Assembly (NCBI GenBank): GCA_015654695.1 | Contig: JAATGJ010000001.1 | Coordinates: 1-37,551 of the forward strand | From: Chitinophagales bacterium | GTDB lineage: Bacteria; Bacteroidota; Bacteroidia; Chitinophagales; Chitinophagaceae | Reading direction: 5' to 3' | DNA: 37,551 bases | In this document: one piece after another, positions 16,955-25,522 of the stretch | How the letters are laid out: every line of letters begins with the position of its first letter | Numbering within the stretch: position 1 is the first letter of the stretch | Notes under the pieces: generated by a model | What the model saw: the letters and a program-made list of their open reading frames with translations, nothing else | Told to the model about the DNA's origin: nothing | Database searches by the model: none | Position numbers and translations under genes: made by a program

Positions 16955-19900
16955 CTAATACGATCTTCTCTTTACGATATAATAATTTTCTTTTGCCGAA
17001 GTCCCTGAATGGATGCTGATTTGATTTCCACTGCTGTGATAAATTCTTAGCGTTTTAGTCGCCACATCGAGCGTCCAGCCTGGCTGGTTTAAATCTGTTC
17101 GTTGTGGTAAAATCACACCATTAACGGTCACAGTAGCCGGAAGGAAATTAACGTGCAGCACCTCAACAGCATTTGCATGGTATGTTGTATAATTTACAGT
17201 GTTAGTACTGTATGAAATATTTTTGACTACAGAACTGCTGCGTACTAAATGCGTTTGATTAGAAGGGGACCATTCCGGCACTGCACCCAGTCCTGTCATA
17301 AAGTGCCGTACATAATCTCCATAGCCATCCGTGAACCATTGGTTGTTAACCTCGGGGCCGTCAATGACTACACCATTGTCCCTCGTCATATAAGTTGCCC
17401 AGTTGAAAGAACGGTATGCTTTTTCTTTGGCAGCCAGGTCACCGGTTTTCTCATACAGCAGGGCATTGACCGAGGCATAGCGGGAACTATGACTGCCCAT
17501 AGCGTAAAAAAAGACTTGTTGTTCCCTGATGATGGTAGCACCTAATGAAGCCTGGCCGAATACACTTTCTACCCAACTTATCAATCCGCGAACATGCGTT
17601 TCCCAATCAGGATCGAATTCGGGATGTTCCAGCAGATAGCGGGCTACCATCATAGCATTTAACTGATTAAGGTTTGTATTGTAATGTTGGATACCAACAT
17701 CCTCAAAATATTGTGACCAGATGTTGTTTTGCATAGGGTAAGTCATCATCCAGTTCCAGGCGATGGTACGGGCTGCCTGGTAGGCAGTTGTATTGCCGAG
17801 GCCACTGGCAATCAAATCGTCCAATAATGAAATCGGCGCGATAATATTTGAACAATATTCTTCGCGAATTTCACCAGTATGAGCATTCACCCTGAAAGGC
17901 CAGGGAGATTGAGTTGCTGTGCCCGCCCTGATCTTATTGCTAAGTACATTGCCTGCCTGGATAGCGGCATCTCTGAAACGGACATTGCCATTATATTTAT
18001 AAAGTTGAAGCCAGGAATAACCAAGCTCGCCGATTTTATCCGGTTGAAGATAGCCCTCGCCATCACCCTCGCCATATTGGTTGCCCATTGAGGCACCAGC
18101 GTAATTCAGTGAACCGGCATTACCACTAGAGTAGGGTACACGGGGCCAACTGTCAGTCGTGAGTGTCATGCCATGGTCGAGTTGCCAAATGGCTACATCG
18201 TTCGCCAGTTGCATAACATTAGTATTGCCAGAATAGGCGTAATATTTCAGAGCTGACTCAATCAGCATGGCATAAAGACCGGCCGGATTGTGTGGCCAAT
18301 CCACCATCTGCTGCGTGTTTGGATCTATATAACTCCGGCTATAATAGGCTGGTTTGCCAGTTTGCGGATCATCAGGAACATTATTTAATAGATAATTCCA
18401 GGCGAGCTTCATAACTGTATCATAACCATCATTTGCATTTGGAGTCCATGGTATGATCTTACCCGTAGGATAGGCCAATACGGTGTGCCCGTTTAAAGTG
18501 CCAAGTGTTGGAGACAGATTTGCCGTAGTAAAAGTTCTATCTGCGGATGTGGCCAGGTTTCCGTTTATGTCACCTGAAAGAATTTGATAATGGTATAGAG
18601 TACCCGGAGCCAAACCATTGAGAATTTGCGAATGTGAGGATACTAAAGTTGATTCCAACAAGGTAGAAAGTCCGTAATTGCTGGTAGTGCCATATTTAAC
18701 CTGTGAGTTGGCGGGGACATTGGTTGTCCATTTTATGACTGCGGAGCCCGCAGTGACTGCGCTTACAGAAATTCCGGAAACCACAGGTGGATTCGTAGGA
18801 ATGACTATAATATTTACACCTGCTGCTATGGCTGTATTCCCGGCGCCATCTCTTGCTTTTGCAGTTAATATATGGTTACCGGGTGTTGTAGTTGCCGTAT
18901 TCCATGATATTGAGTAGGGAGATGTACTATCTTCTGTCCCAAGGTTAGTACCATCAAGCAGGAACTGAACACCAGCAACTCCATAGTTATCATTAGCATT
19001 AGCGGTTACATTTATAGTTTCTGAAACGTTTCCTGCTGCAGGGGTGGTAATGCTGATAGTGGGTGATTCTGTATCCGCAACGTTGTTGACGTAAACATCT
19101 ACCGGAGGGGATGTAGCCGAGTTACCTGCTGCATCACGGGACTTTGCCGTCAACCTATAAGAACCATTCGCCACCATTAGTGTATTCCATGAAACAGAAT
19201 AGGGTGAATTCAGATCTTCAGAGCCAAGTTCAGATCCATTTAATAAAAATTGTACGCCTGCTACTCCAGCATTATCGTTGGATTTCGCTATTACATTAAT
19301 AGTATTAGCAATGATCCGGGCTGTTGGGGATATAATGCTAACTGTCGGAGCTTCCGTATCCGGGGGGTTGCTGACAGTAATAGTAAGCTCGCCTGATATT
19401 GTACTATTACCCGTCGCATCACGGGCTTTCGCTGTTAATATATAGGACCCATTCACAACTGTTCTTGTATTCCATGATAATGAATAAGGTGCAGTCAAAT
19501 CTTCTGCTCCAAGATCAGAACCGTTGAGCAAAAATTGTACACCTGCTACTGCAACATTATCGCTGGCGGTTGCTTTTATATGAATGGTTTCAGATATAAC
19601 ACCGGCTGATGGAGATGTGATATTAACTACAGGTGATACGGTATCATTATTAACTATAAAAATTACTTCTGTTGAAGTTGTTATATTGCCCGTAGTATCC
19701 CATGCCCTTGCTGTTAAAGTATGATTCCCATTATCGGCGGTGACAGTGTTCCAGGGAACTGAATAAGGGAAAGTAATATCTTCTGTTCCAAGATTAGCTC
19801 CATCCAGCAGGAATTGCACGCCGCCAATTCCAACATTATCGGTCGCCGTAGCTGTTACATTGATCGTACCGGATACCTGTGAACTTGCGGGCGGGTCAAC

Positions 19901-21289
19901 AGCAACTACAGGAGGCTGCGTATCATTATTGACGTAAACATCTACCGGGGACGAGGTGGTTATATTGCCTGCAGCATCCCGGGACCTTGCCGTCAATATA
20001 TAATTACCGTTTGCGACCGTGGCTGTATTCCATGAAAAAGAATAGGGTGAATTCATGTCTTCAGCGCCAAGTTCAGATCCGTTCAATAAAAATTGTACAC
20101 CCGCCACAGCAACATTATCATTGGATTTCGCTATTACATTAATAGAGTTAGCAATAATCCGGGTTGACGGCGATATGATTTTTACTGTTGGCGCTTCTGT
20201 ATCTGGCAAATTGCTGACTGTAATGTTAAGCTCATCTGATATTGTAGTATTACCCGCTGCATCACGGGCTTTTGCTGTTAATATATAAGCGCCATTCGCA
20301 ACTGTTCTTGTATTCCATGATAATGAATATGGGGCAGCCAGATCTTCTGCTCCAAGGTTAGCGCCATTAAGCAGGAATTGCACGCCGGCTACTTCAACAT
20401 TATCTGAAGCATCGCAGGTTATGTTTATTGTTCCTGATACATTACCTGCTGATGGAGCCGTTATACTAACAGCCGGCGCCTCTATATCTGTGTTATTCAT
20501 ATCGCTTTGCATTTCGGCGATAGAAACCAGTCTACGGTAATACCTTACATCATCAACCGATCCGTTCAGGTATTCACCAAAAGGTTGGTTGGAACCGATG
20601 CGGATGTTAACAGGATCTATGCTGGTAATCGTTCCTGTTGAAACTACATCGTTCCTGTTAGTGACATCAACTCCATTTACATAAATACTAAACCGGTTAT
20701 TTTGTGCCTGGTTCGCATCGTACGTAACAGCAATATAACTCCACTGTCCCGTTGTCAATACATTGTTAGTGCTATGGACACCTATTTTACTGATGCCACC
20801 ACCGGTCCACCAAACGACCGATACACCATTCGTCACAGGACCGCTATCCGGGTCAGTTGACGTATGTGCATAGAAGTAAAAGAAATTGTTGGCATCCACC
20901 GTCTGGCTCCAGACCGTACTCCATTCATTAAAATTATTGTTGTTTACCCATCCGCTCCAGGTATAGTTTTGTGAGGGGTCCAATGAAAAGTCTGCATGAT
21001 CGGCAATATTCACATAATCATTCGCTCCGTCTAAGCTTACTCCCTGGTCATATTTACCTGCTGTCCAAACCGTACCATTGACCAGCATACCATTGTGTTC
21101 ATTTCCGGAGAGATCAGAGGCTGTCGTTCCTGTGCCTTCGTTAAAGTTTAAATGTGTTGTTACAAAAGGAGCAAACCGCACCCCGCTTACACATAAAATG
21201 AAAACAGATGTACAAATAAGACTCCTGAACAGAAATTTGGATGTTCCTGAAGGGTTGGCTTGCAAACAAGTGAAAACTTTGAATAGCAT
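16955..21289 (-). CDS. Secreted multidomain protein: LamG, six Ig-like repeats, FnIII, alpha-toroid domain
   Basis: 1444 residues from the ATG at 21289; a GTG at 21331 would add 14 residues before the hydrophobic signal segment (FRSLICTSVFILCVSG), so it is not preferred. A LamG/concanavalin-like domain (about 46-258) carries DLSGNEHNG, LDGANDYVNI and IGSNQPFGEYLNGSVDDVRYY. Six Ig-like repeats of about 94 residues follow (265-833), each with VAGVQFLLNG..LG.ED and SWNT...G...LTA..RDAAGN. Next are an FnIII domain (about 835-926) and a helical region (940-1350) that looks like an alpha/alpha toroid as in polysaccharide lyases and unsaturated glucuronyl hydrolases (WPFRVNAHTGEIREEYCSN, GYGDYVRHFMTGLG). 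A short beta tail ends it. There is no type IX sorting domain. Carbohydrate binding and cleavage is plausible but unproven; no catalytic residues can be assigned. Confidence 0.85.
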   Translation of the reverse strand: MLFKVFTCLQANPSGTSKFLFRSLICTSVFILCVSGVRFAPFVTTHLNFNEGTGTTASDLSGNEHNGMLVNGTVWTAGKYDQGVSLDGANDYVNIADHADFSLDPSQNYTWSGWVNNNNFNEWSTVWSQTVDANNFFYFYAHTSTDPDSGPVTNGVSVVWWTGGGISKIGVHSTNNVLTTGQWSYIAVTYDANQAQNNRFSIYVNGVDVTNRNDVVSTGTITSIDPVNIRIGSNQPFGEYLNGSVDDVRYYRRLVSIAEMQSDMNNTDIEAPAVSITAPSAGNVSGTINITCDASDNVEVAGVQFLLNGANLGAEDLAAPYSLSWNTRTVANGAYILTAKARDAAGNTTISDELNITVSNLPDTEAPTVKIISPSTRIIANSINVIAKSNDNVAVAGVQFLLNGSELGAEDMNSPYSFSWNTATVANGNYILTARSRDAAGNITTSSPVDVYVNNDTQPPVVAVDPPASSQVSGTINVTATATDNVGIGGVQFLLDGANLGTEDITFPYSVPWNTVTADNGNHTLTARAWDTTGNITTSTEVIFIVNNDTVSPVVNITSPSAGVISETIHIKATASDNVAVAGVQFLLNGSDLGAEDLTAPYSLSWNTRTVVNGSYILTAKARDATGNSTISGELTITVSNPPDTEAPTVSIISPTARIIANTINVIAKSNDNAGVAGVQFLLNGSELGSEDLNSPYSVSWNTLMVANGSYRLTAKSRDAAGNSATSPPVDVYVNNVADTESPTISITTPAAGNVSETINVTANANDNYGVAGVQFLLDGTNLGTEDSTSPYSISWNTATTTPGNHILTAKARDGAGNTAIAAGVNIIVIPTNPPVVSGISVSAVTAGSAVIKWTTNVPANSQVKYGTTSNYGLSTLLESTLVSSHSQILNGLAPGTLYHYQILSGDINGNLATSADRTFTTANLSPTLGTLNGHTVLAYPTGKIIPWTPNANDGYDTVMKLAWNYLLNNVPDDPQTGKPAYYSRSYIDPNTQQMVDWPHNPAGLYAMLIESALKYYAYSGNTNVMQLANDVAIWQLDHGMTLTTDSWPRVPYSSGNAGSLNYAGASMGNQYGEGDGEGYLQPDKIGELGYSWLQLYKYNGNVRFRDAAIQAGNVLSNKIRAGTATQSPWPFRVNAHTGEIREEYCSNIIAPISLLDDLIASGLGNTTAYQAARTIAWNWMMTYPMQNNIWSQYFEDVGIQHYNTNLNQLNAMMVARYLLEHPEFDPDWETHVRGLISWVESVFGQASLGATIIREQQVFFYAMGSHSSRYASVNALLYEKTGDLAAKEKAYRSFNWATYMTRDNGVVIDGPEVNNQWFTDGYGDYVRHFMTGLGAVPEWSPSNQTHLVRSSSVVKNISYSTNTVNYTTYHANAVEVLHVNFLPATVTVNGVILPQRTDLNQPGWTLDVATKTLRIYHSSGNQISIHSGTSAKENYYIVKRRSY
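18790..20495 (-). repeat. Six tandem Ig-like coding repeats arranged as two A-B-C blocks
   Basis: Six repeats of roughly 282 bases lie inside the toroid-protein gene. Repeats 1 and 4 share the ending ITVSN-x-PDTEAPTV and their DNA near 20270-20400 and 19425-19560 is nearly identical. Repeats 2 and 5 share IIAN-x-INVIAKSNDN and VDVYVNN. Repeats 3 and 6 share LDGxNLGTED and GNH-x-LTA. The order therefore looks like one three-domain block duplicated. Confidence 0.85.
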
Positions 21290-21587
21290 GTATAAGTTTT
21301 TATTTCTTTTTCCATAGAAAAGAACGGACACATGTTTTGTGATAGGAATTGTGATAAGTGGTTGCTATCAAAGGAATAAGAGGAAGAGAAAATCAAGGGA
21401 TATTCAAAATATGGGCAGAGAAGTAAATATACAGGTTTTTTGGTGAGAATAATCACATTGGCGAAGGAAATAATAAATTGAAAGAGAAGAAAATAGACAA
21501 TGTTTTCCACCTCAGCTTTAAGGCAAAATAAGCCTGGAAAGCTAATTATATCAGATACCTGGCCGTGGTAAAATCGTTTCTTTTTAT

Positions 21588-22094
21588 TCAATAGCTAAGC
21601 TGATGGATCAGTTTAGCATATTCCGGGTATGCCGCCAGTAAAAGTTTTTTATCCGCCAATTCAAAGTCGTTAAAATCAAAACCCGGCGCTACTGTACAGC
21701 CAGCCAGCCCATATTCACCACCATTCGCCACCCTTGAACCAAACCAATTGCCTCCCCCGATCACACAAAAAAGCGATTGCCCTTTTTCTATATCGTTGCC
21801 GAGAAAATGTTCTTTCATTTTTCCTTCCTTGTCTATTTCATAAATGATGAGCGGATCGCCAGCATAGAAATGCCAGAGTTCGTCAGATTTTATGCGATGA
21901 AAAGCAGAGTATCCTTTTTTCTCCAGCAAAAAGTAAATATGTGTACAGGCATTTCGTTCACCGCCAAATGCGGCAGGTAATTGTTCGTTAGAAAAAGTGA
22001 GTGCAGACCGGTAGATTTCGCTGTACCATCCGCCTTCAATATGTTTGTTGAGTTGCAGATGCTGTATCCAGAAATCAGCTGTATGTGATTTCAT
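21588..22094 (-). CDS. Cupin, DUF985 family
   Basis: 168-residue small beta-barrel protein of the DUF985 (cupin_5) family. Its motifs are HLQLNKHIEGGWYSEIYRS near the start, THIYFLLEKKGYSAFHRIKSDELWHFYAGDPL (cupin motif 1, with HR and E...H as likely metal ligands), and GGGNWFGSRV...YGLAGCTVAPGFDFNDFEL (motif 2). The family's enzymatic role is not established. Its ATG overlaps the stop codon of the upstream HU-CCDC81-like gene (TAATG), so it is translated from that message. What links the two proteins functionally is not known. Confidence 0.88.
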   Translation of the reverse strand: MKSHTADFWIQHLQLNKHIEGGWYSEIYRSALTFSNEQLPAAFGGERNACTHIYFLLEKKGYSAFHRIKSDELWHFYAGDPLIIYEIDKEGKMKEHFLGNDIEKGQSLFCVIGGGNWFGSRVANGGEYGLAGCTVAPGFDFNDFELADKKLLLAAYPEYAKLIHQLSY

Positions 22095-22984
22095 TAGTTT
22101 TGATATTCAATAAAAACTTTTCTGCCTGTCATGGCCGTCAGGGAATCAAGTATCCGCATAGTATCTGTACTGACCGGCAGAATAAGAACGAGTTTATATT
22201 GAACGGAGTCAGTAGTTTCTAATTCCACCTTCCATAGATTAGTCCTTAGTTGCTTATAGCGCTGAAAAGCTCTTTTAGCTTTCGCTATTTCCAGTATATA
22301 TTTATAATTGTGAGGGACAGAGGCTTTTTGAATAACCGAAGAGTCGGGTTTATTTATTGCAGAAGTATCAACAGGAATAGTCTGGTAATCGGTTTCACCC
22401 AGCTCGGTCACATCGTTTTCAGAGTTCTTAGTGGCTATCGTATAGCCACCCCAGATAGCAAGGCCAATGCCACATAAAACCATCAGGGCAATCACTGGTT
22501 TTCTCCAGCGGGATTTAGCAACGGGGGTAGACAGGTAGGCCTGGTATTTTGCATCGGTCGTTTCTTTTTTCGACAGCCCATGTACTTCTTTTTCACCTGC
22601 ATCCTTGATTTTTTCTGTAAAAATTGTACCGGGTGTAAATTCAAACTGGCCGGGTCTCACTTTTGCCAGGCTGCCTATTCCTTCAAAGGTGAAGGGCTTT
22701 CCAATATTAATAAACTGGTGGGCCAGTTCCAGGTGAGATTCCAGGTCTGAAATTGCCAGGGCTTTCATTTTTCCTGATTTTGCGGAGATGTAGCTGATCA
22801 GCTCAGGGGAATCCCGTATGGTAGGGTCGTTTTTAAAGCTGATTCCTTCAGGTAAAGCCGAACGCTGCTTGCTGTTTTCAGCATCAATAACAATGGCGGG
22901 ATCTAAAAAAAATGTTCCTATACCCGGCAGATCAAGCCGTTTGTTGGTGTAGAGAAATTGAGCTAACAGGTAGGCAAGTTTCAA
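22094..22984 (-). CDS. HU-CCDC81-like membrane protein with SPOR-like C-terminus
   Basis: 296 residues. The N-terminus (LAYLLAQFLYTNKRLDLPGIGTFFLDP) matches the HU-like fold of the Bacteroidota CCDC81-type proteins. A second similar unit follows (ISAKSGKMKALAISDLESHLELAHQFINIGKPFTFEGIGSLAKVRPGQFEFTPG). A single membrane helix lies at about 162-182, and a C-terminal alpha/beta domain (about 225-296) resembles SPOR peptidoglycan-binding domains. The order suggests a cytoplasmic HU-like part and a periplasmic SPOR-like part, perhaps linking chromosome or cell division to the wall. No ATG is in frame upstream, so the TTG at 22984 is taken as the start. It is first in a two-gene unit with the cupin. 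Confidence 0.75.
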   Translation of the reverse strand: MKLAYLLAQFLYTNKRLDLPGIGTFFLDPAIVIDAENSKQRSALPEGISFKNDPTIRDSPELISYISAKSGKMKALAISDLESHLELAHQFINIGKPFTFEGIGSLAKVRPGQFEFTPGTIFTEKIKDAGEKEVHGLSKKETTDAKYQAYLSTPVAKSRWRKPVIALMVLCGIGLAIWGGYTIATKNSENDVTELGETDYQTIPVDTSAINKPDSSVIQKASVPHNYKYILEIAKAKRAFQRYKQLRTNLWKVELETTDSVQYKLVLILPVSTDTMRILDSLTAMTGRKVFIEYQN

Positions 22985-23065
22985 AGTATTGGATTTATCT
23001 CCACAAGGTATATATTTTGAATGGCTGGTGCAATAGGATAAAACCTATAGTTTATTTTTGTCAAT

Positions 23066-23389
23066 ATGCTTACTGACGAAGAGATAAGATTTATTAAATA
23101 CTGGGAGGCCAACCGGCTACGGCGAAAAAGAGGTTTCAGGCAATGGGCCGTGGGGCTGCCTTTGGCGGTTGTATTGGTGGTGGCAATAATTATTAACTTC
23201 TTTTCGGGGTGGTATAAGCGGGCCGATATGGAATTGCGTTCACAGGCGCAGACATCCCAGGGCGGACTTATTCCCGTTGTAATTATAGCGGCTCTGCTGA
23301 TCGTTGTTTTTATTACTATATTTTCTATCCGGCATAAATGGGACATGTATGAGCAACGCTACCGGGAATTGCTGGCAAAAAAGGAATAG
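23066..23389 (+). CDS. Small two-helix membrane protein, hypothetical
   Basis: 107-residue protein. A charged N-terminal segment (MLTDEEIRFIKYWEANRLRRKRGF) precedes a membrane helix (AVGLPLAVVLVVAIIINFF), a short hydrophilic stretch, a second helix (LIPVVIIAALLIVVFITIFSI) and a tail with DMYEQRYRELLAKK. I do not recognise a named family. A TATTTTTG motif (23053-23060) ends only 5 bases before the ATG, so if it is the promoter the message is leaderless. It is divergent from the HU-CCDC81-like gene and lies 85 bases upstream of the FKBP gene. Confidence 0.75.
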   Translation: MLTDEEIRFIKYWEANRLRRKRGFRQWAVGLPLAVVLVVAIIINFFSGWYKRADMELRSQAQTSQGGLIPVVIIAALLIVVFITIFSIRHKWDMYEQRYRELLAKKE

Positions 23390-23474
23390 CCGTATTTTTT
23401 TTGTATCCTTGCGCAGCAGAAAATGTTTATACATTGTCTTTCTGTTCTTTGTAGTCAAATAAACTGAAATAGTA

Positions 23475-23945
23475 GTGAGAAATCCTGTACTGCCCGTAGT
23501 TTTATTGTTCATCGTTTTTATGGGCACCAATTGTGCAAAAAGTAAAACCTGCAGCCCGAAATCCGTATCAAGTGAAGCCGCGCAAATGCAGGCTTATGCT
23601 ACAGCCAATGGTATCACTGCCACCGTTCATGCAAGCGGCTTGTATTATGAGATAGTTGCGCCTGGTAGCGGTGCTACTGCTTCTGCCAATTCAAATGTAT
23701 TTATCACCTATACCGGCAAGTTGCTGGATGGAACAATATTTGACCAGCAATCTAACTCTGCCGCAACGGGCTGGCCCCTGAATCAGCTAATAGAAGGCTG
23801 GAGAGCAGGATTGCCTTTAATAAAGGAAGGGGGCCATATTAAATTAATAGTGCCATCGGCTATGGCTTATGGCTGTGTAGGCAAAGGAGTTATTCCCGGC
23901 AATGCCATCCTGTTTTTTGATATCTCACTTATTGACGTTCAATAA
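23475..23945 (+). CDS. FKBP-type peptidyl-prolyl cis-trans isomerase, exported (probable lipoprotein)
   Basis: 156 residues. A hydrophobic signal (LPVVLLFIVFMGTN) ends in Cys-20, a loose lipobox of the kind accepted in Bacteroidota, so the protein is probably a periplasmic or outer-membrane lipoprotein. The FKBP fold occupies about 60-156: VFITYTGKLLDGTIFDQ, LIEGWRAGLPLIKEGGHIKLIVPSAMAYG, and NAILFFDISLIDV. These carry the usual active-site aromatic and Asp residues. The role is folding of exported proteins. Translation probably begins at the GTG at 23475, since no ATG precedes the signal. A strong terminator follows. Confidence 0.9.
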   Translation: MRNPVLPVVLLFIVFMGTNCAKSKTCSPKSVSSEAAQMQAYATANGITATVHASGLYYEIVAPGSGATASANSNVFITYTGKLLDGTIFDQQSNSAATGWPLNQLIEGWRAGLPLIKEGGHIKLIVPSAMAYGCVGKGVIPGNAILFFDISLIDVQ

Positions 23946-23966
23946 ATAACCCAATACTACCTGCAT

Positions 23967-24000
23967 AGCCCCGGATCTTAAAAACATCCGGGGCTTTTTT
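23967..24000 (+). terminator. Rho-independent terminator of FKBP gene
   Basis: AGCCCCGGAT (23967-23976) and ATCCGGGGCT (23986-23995) form a perfect 10-base GC-rich stem with a 9-base loop, followed by six T's. Confidence 0.92.
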
Positions 24001-24030
24001 AATTTACATTTGAATACTAAACGGTCACTT

Positions 24031-25458
24031 TTGATATACGAACCCATTTCTGTATTTGATATTTTTAAAATTGGTATCGGTCCTTCCAGTTCCCATACCC
24101 TGGGGCCGTGGCGGGCTGCACAGCGTTTTCTGCAATCACTGAAAAGTAAAGATATCTTATATGATGTAACAGCAATAAAAGTGCTGCTATATGGCTCGCT
24201 GGCGAAGACCGGTGTAGGGCATGGAACTGATATGGCCGTTCAACTGGGTTTAAGCGGAGATGATCCTGTTACTTTTGATGTGCATAATATCCAGGCCAAG
24301 CTGAATGATATAGGTGTTATGAAAAAGATATTGCTGGCAGGAATGCATGAAGTTGATTTTGATCCCCGGGAAGATATTGAGTTTCTTTTTGCAGAGACAC
24401 TTCCTTATCATCCTAATGCATTAACTTTTTTAGTCACCTTAAAAAATGATGATTCCATAGCTGAAACATATTATTCCATCGGTGGCGGATTTGTAATAAA
24501 AGAAGAAGAACAGCCAGCTGGTTTGCAGACAGCACAATTACCCTTCCCGATCAATACGGCAGACGATATTTTGCATTGGTGTATAAAAACCGGTCTTGGC
24601 ATTCATGAAATAGTAATGGAAAATGAAAATGCCTGGCGGCCCGAGCAACAGACAAGGGAACATTTACTCAATATCTGGAAAGTGATGAAAGAATGTGTCT
24701 ATCGCGGATGTCATACCGAAGGAACGCTGCCGGGCGGATTACATGTAAGAAGAAGGGCAGGAGGGCTGAATAAAAAATTATTGAAGGATAGTGCCTATAC
24801 TGATTTCAATTCATGGGGAACAACTATTCAAAAAGGCGGTAATGATTTTAAATACATTCTCGACTGGGTCAGTTGTTTTGCACTGGCGGTAAACGAAGAA
24901 AATGCTTCTTTTGGCCGCGTTGTCACTGCGCCTACTAATGGCGCTGCCGGTGTTATCCCCGCTGTGTTATTATACTATGTCATTTTTAATGATGGAAAGT
25001 CGGAAGAAAAAGTTATTCGTTTTTTATTGACAGCATCTGAAATCGGAAGTATTTTTAAAAAAGGCGCTACCATCTCTGCAGCCATGGGTGGTTGCCAGGC
25101 AGAGATAGGAGTTTCTTCATCTATGGCTGCAGCGGCATTAACAGAAGCGATGGGGGGTACACAACGACAGGCGTTAATGGCCGCAGAGATCGCTATGGAG
25201 CATCATCTCGGTATGACATGCGACCCTATCGGTGGGCTGGTACAAGTTCCCTGTATCGAACGTAATACAATGGGAGCCATCAAAGCGATCACAGCATCAC
25301 AACTGGCTTTGCAAAGTATGCCTGACTACGCTAAAGTTTCATTGGATGGTGTTATCAAAACAATGTGGGACACAGCGCAGGATATGAATAGCAAATACAA
25401 AGAAACCGCTGATGGCGGGTTGGCAGTGAATGTGCCGTTGAGTTTACCGGAGTGCTGA
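24031..25458 (+). CDS. sdaA: L-serine ammonia-lyase, single-chain iron-sulfur type
   Basis: Converts L-serine to pyruvate and ammonia. The N-terminal beta domain ([24 protein letters not shown]) and C-terminal alpha domain are fused in one 475-residue chain. Three conserved cysteines for the 4Fe-4S cluster are visible: [19 protein letters not shown] and VPCIERN. The frame is open from a TTG at 24010, but that codon is part of a TACATTTG promoter-like element (24005-24012) and lies only 10 bases beyond the terminator of the previous gene. The TTG at 24031 gives a normal family N-terminus ([10 protein letters not shown]) and a short leader, so it is preferred; no ATG is available. It converges with mqnE, with 64 bases between stops. 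Confidence 0.93.
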   Translation: MIYEPISVFDIFKIGIGPSSSHTLGPWRAAQRFLQSLKSKDILYDVTAIKVLLYGSLAKTGVGHGTDMAVQLGLSGDDPVTFDVHNIQAKLNDIGVMKKILLAGMHEVDFDPREDIEFLFAETLPYHPNALTFLVTLKNDDSIAETYYSIGGGFVIKEEEQPAGLQTAQLPFPINTADDILHWCIKTGLGIHEIVMENENAWRPEQQTREHLLNIWKVMKECVYRGCHTEGTLPGGLHVRRRAGGLNKKLLKDSAYTDFNSWGTTIQKGGNDFKYILDWVSCFALAVNEENASFGRVVTAPTNGAAGVIPAVLLYYVIFNDGKSEEKVIRFLLTASEIGSIFKKGATISAAMGGCQAEIGVSSSMAAAALTEAMGGTQRQALMAAEIAMEHHLGMTCDPIGGLVQVPCIERNTMGAIKAITASQLALQSMPDYAKVSLDGVIKTMWDTAQDMNSKYKETADGGLAVNVPLSLPEC

Positions 25459-25522
25459 TATGTAATAACCAGCGCAGAAATGCCAGTTGTATTTTTTTAC
25501 TTATGAGAAATTGTAACCGTGA

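Noticed and set aside
14138-21289. Polysaccharide utilisation locus (SusC/SusD type)
   Set aside because: The barrel protein is of the OMP_b-brl_3 kind, no SusD-like lipoprotein lies next to it, and the toroid protein has its own hairpin and 369-base gap, so a shared operon is not supported.
21187-21591. 134-codon minus-strand frame between the cupin and the toroid gene
   Set aside because: It overlaps the toroid gene's signal peptide in another frame, has a Phe/Ser-rich low-complexity composition and shows no domain. It looks like chance openness of an AT-rich leader.
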